Assembly (NCBI GenBank): GCA_030616425.1 | Contig: JAUWXJ010000067.1 | Coordinates: 1-10,818, forward strand | DNA: 10,818 nt | Reading direction: 5' to 3' | Source of the DNA: Desulfobacterales bacterium | GTDB taxonomy: Bacteria > Desulfobacterota > Desulfobacteria > Desulfobacterales > C00003060 | Shown here: in pieces, positions 6,369 through 10,818 of the stretch | How the letters are laid out: the number at the start of each line of letters is the position of its first letter | How positions within the stretch are numbered: position 1 is the stretch's first letter | Program-made: the position numbers and the translations under genes | Notes under the pieces: generated by a model | Told to the model about the DNA's origin: nothing | The model's database searches: none | The model's input: the letters and a program-made list of their open reading frames with translations, nothing else

Positions 6369-7049
6369 CTATTCCTTTCTTCGACGGTTTGCAAAATATA
6401 AGGCCACACCCACAAGGCCGAAGATATAGCCTATACCACCTATTACCTCGGTCACCCTGGGACCACGATCGATGGAGTCGATCAGCATATTGACGATTGG
6501 TGCAAACTTCCTGTCCAGGGACTCATCGATGAGGTCCTGGACCTCCTGCCGCCTCAAGCTAACAACCACCGTGGGAACTGACAGCTCCCTGCTCGCTTTG
6601 ACGTCTGTTGACAAACGAGCGGCTTCTTCGGTGGCGGCTTTCACTCCAACTTCAGCGGTGCTGTTCCTAGAGACATCGGCCACTGCCGTGATCTCCTCTG
6701 CCGATATCTTCCACTCTGCCATATGGCCCATGGAGGTCTTCAAGACAACCTTCAGGTTGGTCTTTTTTGGTACCTTGAAGGAAAACTCCCCTTTTTCATC
6801 GGTTTTACCCTCCAGAAGCTGGTTCCCTTCCTTGTCGTAAACCACCACGGTGGAATTTTTGACCCTCTTGCCTCCGCTAAACTTGCTCTGGGTATGAACT
6901 GTATCTCCCTCTACCCAGGCAAAGATCGTGACCTTGTGGGCCAATGCAGGCGCATTGAAAAACACGAGCCATAAGGCTGTAAATAGGAGCCAAACAAACC
7001 GGGGCCTACCCCTCACCATTCTGTGGGTACGATGACAATTTTGGCACAT
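6369..7049 (-). CDS. nikL: NikL-type nickel/cobalt transport accessory protein
   Basis: A membrane-anchored periplasmic protein of 226 residues, accessory to CbiM/NikM in ECF-type nickel uptake. The order of parts is: a long signal peptide ending FFNAPALA with cleavage expected before HKVTIFAWVEGD; an immunoglobulin-like carboxypeptidase-regulatory domain (VYDKEGNQLLEGKTDEKGEFSFKVP); a charged linker; and one C-terminal membrane helix (VIGGIGYIFGLVGVALYFA) with a NRRRKE cytoplasmic end. The first mature residue would be His, as in other NikL proteins, where it is thought to contact the metal. Start 7049 overlaps the end of cbiM by 44 bases but has a strong GGAGGG site 5 bases upstream. ATG 7019 is possible but has no ribosome-binding site. 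Nickel rather than cobalt is favoured by the NikK-like neighbour. Confidence 0.82.
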   Translation of the reverse strand: MCQNCHRTHRMVRGRPRFVWLLFTALWLVFFNAPALAHKVTIFAWVEGDTVHTQSKFSGGKRVKNSTVVVYDKEGNQLLEGKTDEKGEFSFKVPKKTNLKVVLKTSMGHMAEWKISAEEITAVADVSRNSTAEVGVKAATEEAARLSTDVKASRELSVPTVVVSLRRQEVQDLIDESLDRKFAPIVNMLIDSIDRGPRVTEVIGGIGYIFGLVGVALYFANRRRKE

Positions 7050-7653
7050 ATGCTCCCTCCAATAATTCCGGTTTTACCCTCCTGAGAAACACGGCACAAG
7101 CAGCCGTCAGGATCCCCTCAATGACCATTACAGGTATATGGGCTGCAACGATCAGTTTGGCTGCAGGCAAAAAAGCTTCGCCTGTCAGGTACAGGGAAAA
7201 TCCTACCAGCACACTGCCAAGAAAAACAGCGCAACAACCGCACGCAAATGCCGTGAGGCTGAACACAAGCCGCCTTGTGCCGGTTCTTATACCCCACTTA
7301 AACAGATAGCAGCATATCACGGCAGGAAGGGCCATGTTCAGGGTGTTCACACCAAGCGTTGTAATACCGCCAAACTGGAAAAGAAGGGCCTGGAGGGCCA
7401 GGCCGACCAAGATGGCAGGAAACGCCTTCCAGCCAAGCATCAAACCCAGCAGGCCATTAAGGATCAAGTGAACTGAAGCAGGGCCCACTGGTACATGGAC
7501 CAGCGAGGCGACAAAAAAGGCCGCAGAGAGTATCCCTACGGATGGTATTTCTTCAGTCTCAAGTTTTCTCAAGCCTACAGCAACGCCTGCTGCTGTAAGG
7601 CCTGCACCTACTATGAGAACACCTGGGGATAGCACCCCTTCTGAGATATGCAT
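7006..7653 (-). CDS. cbiM: CbiM/NikM energy-coupling-factor substrate-binding membrane protein
   Basis: The S component of a nickel/cobalt ECF transporter, 215 residues in the inner membrane. The N-terminus MHISEGVLSPGVL is the family signature; in known structures the N-terminal Met-His region is inserted into the channel and binds the metal with later His residues, such as those in SLVHVPVGPASVHLILNG and AAHIPVMVIEGIL, both present here. About six to seven hydrophobic helices are visible, and the length is normal for CbiM/NikM. AGGGTGG ends 7 bases before the ATG. The 3' end overlaps nikL. No CbiQ or CbiO gene follows, so the energising module must be encoded elsewhere, or this unit works without it. 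Substrate choice between Ni and Co cannot be fixed from this gene alone. Confidence 0.93.
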   Translation of the reverse strand: MHISEGVLSPGVLIVGAGLTAAGVAVGLRKLETEEIPSVGILSAAFFVASLVHVPVGPASVHLILNGLLGLMLGWKAFPAILVGLALQALLFQFGGITTLGVNTLNMALPAVICCYLFKWGIRTGTRRLVFSLTAFACGCCAVFLGSVLVGFSLYLTGEAFLPAAKLIVAAHIPVMVIEGILTAACAVFLRRVKPELLEGAYVPKLSSYPQNGEG

Positions 7654-7727
7654 GCTTGAACCACCCTGTTTTTTGCTATATTAACCCATAACCTTATCTT
7701 GTAACAGTTCGTGGGGAAAGTTGTTTT

Positions 7728-8384
7728 CTAAAAGCCTGCTGCTACCCTCAAATTGTACTCATTGACCGTTTCTTCAAAGGTGCTCCCTGCTGCTGCTTCC
7801 TGCTCAACCCTTCGGTATTCACCCATAATCGTGACATCTTCGAGTATTTCGTAATTAGCGCCAAAGGCGGTGACCACAGCTTTTGTGTAGTGGATAATGT
7901 AGCAGTCCTCTGTGGGCTCCCAGTAGGGCTGAGGCTCCATACAAAACACGTAAACACCAGGTCGCTTTATCCTGTAATTTGCGGTCCATGTCTGATGTCC
8001 CTTCGTCTTGGTGGGTTTGAGAGAGCCTAACAGGCCTGTCTCCTTACCATTGATCACCACGGCAAACCTGGCAGGCTTACCCAGTTCCATCCCAATGCCC
8101 TCAAAGGGATGCCAGAACATGAGATCCACCTTGATATTGGTGTTTTCCCCCTGCATCACCGTCTGGTCCGAGGGTATGACCATCCCGAAATGGGCCGAAG
8201 CCGGACCTGCCGTCATGAGGGCCAATACCAACAAAAAAACAAAGAACACGCCTTTTTTGAAGATCCCTGCAGCAAGCTGCAGGGAATCTTCGACTGTAAG
8301 GAAGTTTGCCATTTTTGGATTCGCTCGCATTCCCAGCAGTCCCGATAAATCGGGACGGGGAATGCGCTCGCTTTTGCAGTTCAT
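7728..8384 (-). CDS. nikK: NikK-like DUF4198 periplasmic metal protein with altered N- and C-termini
   Basis: Exported protein of the DUF4198/NikK (COG5266) family linked to nickel uptake, 218 residues. The core is typical: signal segment FLLVLALMTAGPASA, mature AHFGMVIPSDQTV, MFWHPFEGIGMELGKPARF, GHQTWTANYRIKRPGVYVFCMEPQPYWEPTEDCYIIHYTKAVV. The first 46 residues or so are encoded by palindromic repeat DNA, yet the start at 8384 has a near-perfect AAAGGAGGT (8389-8397) 5 bases away. From about residue 176 the family sequence stops. It is replaced by a 43-residue tail ending EYNLRVAAGF, with alternating hydrophobic residues and terminal Phe like an outer-membrane barrel. The family is usually about 260-270 residues, so the C-terminal third is missing. 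It may be a damaged or fused gene. Confidence 0.75.
   Translation of the reverse strand: MNCKSERIPRPDLSGLLGMRANPKMANFLTVEDSLQLAAGIFKKGVFFVFLLVLALMTAGPASAHFGMVIPSDQTVMQGENTNIKVDLMFWHPFEGIGMELGKPARFAVVINGKETGLLGSLKPTKTKGHQTWTANYRIKRPGVYVFCMEPQPYWEPTEDCYIIHYTKAVVTAFGANYEILEDVTIMGEYRRVEQEAAAGSTFEETVNEYNLRVAAGF
8259..8291 (-). repeat. Long palindrome inside the 5' coding part of nikK
   Basis: CCCTGCAGC (8265-8273) and GCTGCAGGG (8276-8284) form a perfect 9-bp stem with a 2-base loop. The stem extends outward by GAAGAT and ATCTTC with one bulged A, giving about 15 pairs. It encodes residues near the start of the signal peptide and looks like an inserted repeat, not natural protein sequence. Confidence 0.7.
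8322..8383 (-). repeat. Dispersed palindromic repeat, copy 1, in the 5' end of nikK
   Basis: CGCATTCCC (8326-8334) pairs with GGGAATGCG (8358-8366), and inside it GTCCCGAT (8339-8346) pairs with ATCGGGAC (8349-8356). The - strand segment 8383-8353 matches + strand 8665-8695 at 29 of 31 bases. So the first codons of nikK after ATG belong to a dispersed repeat that also occurs upstream in the intergenic region. Confidence 0.75.
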
Positions 8385-8404
8385 GATGACCTCCTTTCTC
8401 GAAC

Positions 8405-8456
8405 AAAAAAAGCCACGAGGGCTGCCATCTTCTGATGACCATTAACCTTCGTGGCT
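8405..8456 (-). terminator. Terminator-like hairpin in the nik leader (possible attenuator)
   Basis: Read on the - strand, bases 8456-8446 pair with 8421-8411 (AGCCACGA core, 10 of 11 pairs). Inside, GTCATC (8439-8434) pairs with GATGGC (8429-8424) around a 4-base loop. Seven Us (8411-8405) follow at once. This is an intrinsic-terminator layout, but it lies between the promoter and the nikK ribosome-binding site, so it could act as an attenuator. It can also form on the + strand, followed by a T-run at 8460-8465. Confidence 0.6.
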
Positions 8457-8504
8457 CGATTTTTTCTGTCTTAAATATTAAAAAGTGACCAGGAGCTTCA
8501 GCAC

Positions 8505-8551
8505 CTGACTGTCAGCGTTTACGTAAATACTAAATCGTGTCCCCTTGTCAA
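8505..8551 (-). promoter_or_regulatory. Promoter of the nik operon with overlapping palindromes
   Basis: On the - strand a perfect -35 TTGACA (8551-8546) is followed after 16 bases by TATTTA (8529-8524) as -10. The predicted start is near 8517, giving a leader of about 130 bases before nikK. A perfect palindrome TTTACGTAAA (8518-8527) covers the -10 and start, and CTGACTGTCAG (8505-8515) follows directly. Both are candidate operators. No clear NikR-type half-sites are seen. Confidence 0.6.
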
Positions 8552-8881
8552 CAGATTTTTTTGCCTTCCTCACTTTTTGCGGAGTTATTGGACATTTCAA
8601 TTAGCCCGAATTTCGGATCAAGAAACTAAAAGGAGCAATCAGAAACGATCATCGGTGAGGATGCTGAACCGCAAAAGCGAGCTCATTCCCCGTCCGCCCA
8701 GGCGGACTACAGGGATCTTCAATACTTGATCCTTGATAAAGGATATTGGATGATCTGCTAACAAATATTTCCAGTATCCAGCATCGAGTATCAATTTGTC
8801 GGTGCAAAGATTTTGTGAAACAAACACACACCTAGAACGAAAATTTTTCCTAAAATCAATAGTATGATATGAGTAGGGGTA
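8552..8881. other. Repeat-rich intergenic region, no gene assigned
   Basis: This stretch carries repeat copy 2 (8665-8695), a 7-bp hairpin GTCCGCC/GGCGGAC (8692-8707), a hairpin ATCCTT/AAGGAT (8729-8744) and three degenerate heptads CCAGTAT, CCAGCAT, CGAGTAT (8771-8791). A 22-codon reading frame at 8661-8729 is only the translated repeat. No tRNA or convincing promoter for the downstream gene was recognised. Confidence 0.6.
8665..8722 (+). repeat. Dispersed palindromic repeat, copy 2, intergenic
   Basis: Bases 8665-8695 match the start of nikK (- strand 8383-8353) at 29 of 31 positions. The central hairpin differs (GTCCGCC/GGCGGAC instead of GTCCCGAT/ATCGGGAC), and both copies end in GGGATCTTCAA. 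The pattern of shared flanks and a variable, self-complementary centre is typical of small dispersed palindromic elements. Confidence 0.75.
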
Positions 8882-10162
8882 ATGGAAACAAATCCGAATA
8901 GATGCAAGCGGTGCGGCCAGTGCATGAGTGTGTGCCCTGTGTATCAGGCCACGTTTCGAGAAGCCGATGTGGCTCGGGGCAAGTTGGCCCTGCTGGATTG
9001 TGCAGAAGCAGGAGCCATGACGTACTCAGATCGTCTTAAAGAAATCCTTTCACGATGTCTCCTGTGTGGAGCGTGCGCTCAGGTTTGTGCAAGCAGTGTT
9101 GATACCACCCTCATGATCCAATCGGGTCGCCGGCAGCTCTTTGAGGCCGAAAAAGGGGGCAAGCCCCAGAGTGCTCTCCTCAGAAGTCTACGAGAAGGGG
9201 ACTTGACCGCCAAGGTCCTTCTCAAGGGTGGTGCGCTTCTTCAGTCCCTGGTGTGTAAAAAAATTCCAGAGACAAGCGGCCTCCATCTTCGATTTCCCCT
9301 CTCCTTTTTTATCAAAAGGGATGCGGTCCCTCCCATTGCCTGGACCCCCTTCCTGAATGACTTCCGAGCCGAGCCCGCTGTAAAAGCAGACAGCCCGCGG
9401 ATCGGTTTTTTTGTGGGGTGCGGTGCCAACTATCTCTTCCCTGGTACAGCATGGGCCCTTGTGCGCATCCTAAAACACCTTGGAGCCACCCTGGTGGTTC
9501 CGGAAGACCAGGTCTGCTGCGGGTTGCCTGCCTATGTCTCGGGTGATACTAAAACTGCCAGGAGATTAGCCGAACAGAACATCAAGGTGTTTGAGTCTCT
9601 GGAGCTGGATGCCATCTTGACCGTGTGTGCCTCGTGTGGATCCCATCTAAAGGCGCTTACCTCCCTCTTTGCCGACAACGCTTCATCCCGTGATGCCGCA
9701 GTCTCAATGACCCAAAAGCACGCCGACGCCATGACCTTTTTGCTGGATCAGCTTGGTCTTGAGGCACACCTCAAGGCCCTTGAGCCGGGTGGGACCCCGA
9801 ATGGAACAGGGCCACTGCGGGCCGCCTATCATGATCCCTGCCATCTAAGGATTGGGCAGGGAATCACACAGTCCCCCAGGCGTCTCCTTGAGGCCACACC
9901 CGGAGTGCAACTGGTGGAAACTTCCCACCCGGACCGATGTTGTGGCCACGGAGGGGATTTTAACCTTTCACACTTCTCCCTGTCGATGAAGATCCTGGAT
10001 CGGCGTATGGAGGACTTCGAGAAGGTAAAACCCGACGCAATTGTTACGGGTTGCACCGGGTGTCTTCTGCAGTTTTCAGAGGGAATAAGCCGACTCGGCC
10101 TGGCAGACAGGGTCGAGGTTTGCCACCCTCTTGTGCTGGTAGAAAAAGCTATTGCACCCTAA
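8882..10162 (+). CDS. GlcF-like (Fe-S)-binding protein with two CCG domains
   Basis: A cytoplasmic iron-sulfur protein of 426 residues resembling the GlcF subunit of glycolate/lactate-type FAD oxidases and HdrD-like proteins. It has two N-terminal 4Fe-4S motifs: Cys8, 11, 14 and 18 (last followed by Pro), then Cys59, 62, 65 and 69 (last followed by Ala). Two cysteine-rich CCG domains follow. The first has Cys180, Cys212-Cys213 (VCCGLPAY) and CASCG at 249-252; the second has DPCH (Cys320), Cys353-Cys354 (RCCGHGG) and TGCTGC (391-394). It passes electrons between a partner dehydrogenase and the electron-transport chain. No GlcD-type FAD oxidase gene is next to it, so the partner and substrate are unknown. 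The ATG at 8882 has AGGGG only 2 bases upstream; an in-frame stop at 8870 excludes earlier starts. Confidence 0.9.
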   Translation: METNPNRCKRCGQCMSVCPVYQATFREADVARGKLALLDCAEAGAMTYSDRLKEILSRCLLCGACAQVCASSVDTTLMIQSGRRQLFEAEKGGKPQSALLRSLREGDLTAKVLLKGGALLQSLVCKKIPETSGLHLRFPLSFFIKRDAVPPIAWTPFLNDFRAEPAVKADSPRIGFFVGCGANYLFPGTAWALVRILKHLGATLVVPEDQVCCGLPAYVSGDTKTARRLAEQNIKVFESLELDAILTVCASCGSHLKALTSLFADNASSRDAAVSMTQKHADAMTFLLDQLGLEAHLKALEPGGTPNGTGPLRAAYHDPCHLRIGQGITQSPRRLLEATPGVQLVETSHPDRCCGHGGDFNLSHFSLSMKILDRRMEDFEKVKPDAIVTGCTGCLLQFSEGISRLGLADRVEVCHPLVLVEKAIAP

Positions 10163-10198
10163 CGGATTCCAGCTCAGGGTTAAAAAGAATAGTCTTTC

Positions 10199-10818
10199 TC
10201 ATGATAAGGTCAACAGCTCGATCATCTCCTGGTGGATAAGACCATTTGTTGCTAGAATCTCTTTGTTGTCAATGCTGTAAGGCCCATCTGAGAAATCAGA
10301 GATGGTTGCTCCAGCCTCCTGGGCTATAATCATGCCTGCAGCTGTATCCCATGGGGCCAGATTCTGTTCCCAGAAACCGTCAAACCTGCCACATGCCACA
10401 TAACACAAGTCCAAGGCCGCTGATCCCAGCCGGCGAACCCCCTGGGCAGCCATGAGACATCGCTCGAACCGCTGAATCATGGGATCGATCACGGACTGAA
10501 GGTTATAAGGAAAACCAGTGACAAGGAGACTCTCACTAACAGTCTTTGTGCTGGAGACATGAATCGGTCTGCTGTTCAGCGTAGCACCCTCACCTCGGAT
10601 ACCGCAGAAGAGTTCTCCAGAAACCGGATTCAGGATCAGGCCGAATACTATACCCCCTTCAAGAGCAAAGGCAATTGAGAGACTGAATTCAGGTAGGTGA
10701 TGGGCGTAATTTGTGGTGCCGTCTAAGGGATCTATGATCCACTCATATGAATCTTTGCCGGTTGTTACGCCACTCTCCTCGGCAAGGATGGTGTGGTCCG
10801 GGAAAGCAGCCCGGATGA
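10199..10818 (-). CDS. Inositol monophosphatase family protein (5' end outside window)
   Basis: Mg-dependent sugar/inositol phosphatase family (SuhB/IMPase-like), with 205 C-terminal residues visible; the frame is open to the window edge. Signature residues are ILAEESG, then WIIDPLDGTTNYAHHLPEFSLSIA (metal-binding DPLDGTT) and APWDTAAGMIIAQEAGATISDF (C-terminal WD motif). These bind the catalytic metal ions and the phosphate. A start at ATG 10492 would lose all the catalytic motifs, so the gene begins beyond 10818. The family is usually about 260 residues, so about 55 are missing. It converges with the GlcF-like gene, 36 bases apart. The exact substrate (inositol phosphate, fructose bisphosphate or PAP) cannot be told from the visible part. 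Confidence 0.94.
   Translation of the reverse strand, partial: IRAAFPDHTILAEESGVTTGKDSYEWIIDPLDGTTNYAHHLPEFSLSIAFALEGGIVFGLILNPVSGELFCGIRGEGATLNSRPIHVSSTKTVSESLLVTGFPYNLQSVIDPMIQRFERCLMAAQGVRRLGSAALDLCYVACGRFDGFWEQNLAPWDTAAGMIIAQEAGATISDFSDGPYSIDNKEILATNGLIHQEMIELLTLS

Noticed and set aside
7017..7049. CQNCH at the NikL N-terminus as a heme c-binding CxxCH motif
   Set aside because: It lies before the hydrophobic core of the signal peptide, on the cytoplasmic side and in the part removed, so heme attachment is not plausible.
8008..8445. 145-residue reading frame on + opposite nikK
   Set aside because: It is antisense to a recognisable DUF4198 gene, has no family features, and includes the palindromic repeats and the terminator-like hairpin.
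8322..8722. CRISPR array
   Set aside because: There are only two imperfect repeat copies, in opposite orientation and unevenly spaced, with no spacer pattern or cas genes.
8661..8729. 22-codon frame in the intergenic region as a small peptide gene
   Set aside because: It is composed almost entirely of the dispersed repeat and its hairpin, with only a weak ribosome-binding site.

Overview
The window looks like a chromosomal segment of a Desulfobacterota (former Deltaproteobacteria) bacterium, probably an anaerobe. This rests on gene content: selenium handling with a selenocysteine-containing SelD, a NikK/NikL/CbiM-type nickel uptake set, and a GlcF-like two-CCG-domain iron-sulfur protein. It also rests on the many small palindromic repeats between genes. 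No marker gene gives a species.

Left part, + strand (1-5432). The 3' end of metG (methionyl-tRNA synthetase, KMSKS visible) is followed by a likely selenium operon: YedE-family transporter, a 72-residue TusA/YedF-type sulfurtransferase, a DUF3343 protein with a Cys-containing C-terminal extension, an NnrD-like ribokinase-fold protein overlapping it by 13 bp, and selD. The true selD start is at 4377. An in-frame TGA at 4425-4427 encodes Sec17, with a SECIS-like hairpin just downstream, so an ordinary caller would start 29 codons late. A plausible flow is Se import (YedE), delivery by persulfide/perselenide carriers (TusA-like, DUF3343), then selenophosphate synthesis (SelD). The role of the kinase-like protein is unknown.

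Middle part, - strand (8551-5436). A promoter with a perfect -35 box, a leader with a terminator-like hairpin, then nikK-like DUF4198 protein, cbiM/nikM, nikL, a small His-rich helical protein and a soluble P-type-ATPase-like HAD phosphatase that ends 3 bp from selD. No CbiQ or CbiO (ECF T and ATPase subunits) is encoded here. The NikK-like protein is odd at both ends: its N-terminus is translated from a dispersed palindromic repeat, and its C-terminus looks like the last strands of an outer-membrane beta-barrel.

Right part. A repeat-rich intergenic region (8552-8881) precedes a GlcF-like iron-sulfur protein on + (8882-10162). This is convergent with the 3' part of an inositol-monophosphatase-family gene on -, which runs off the window end.

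The most interesting material is the selenium module with its unexplained DUF3343 and NnrD-like members, its placement beside a nickel importer, and the rebuilt nikK gene.
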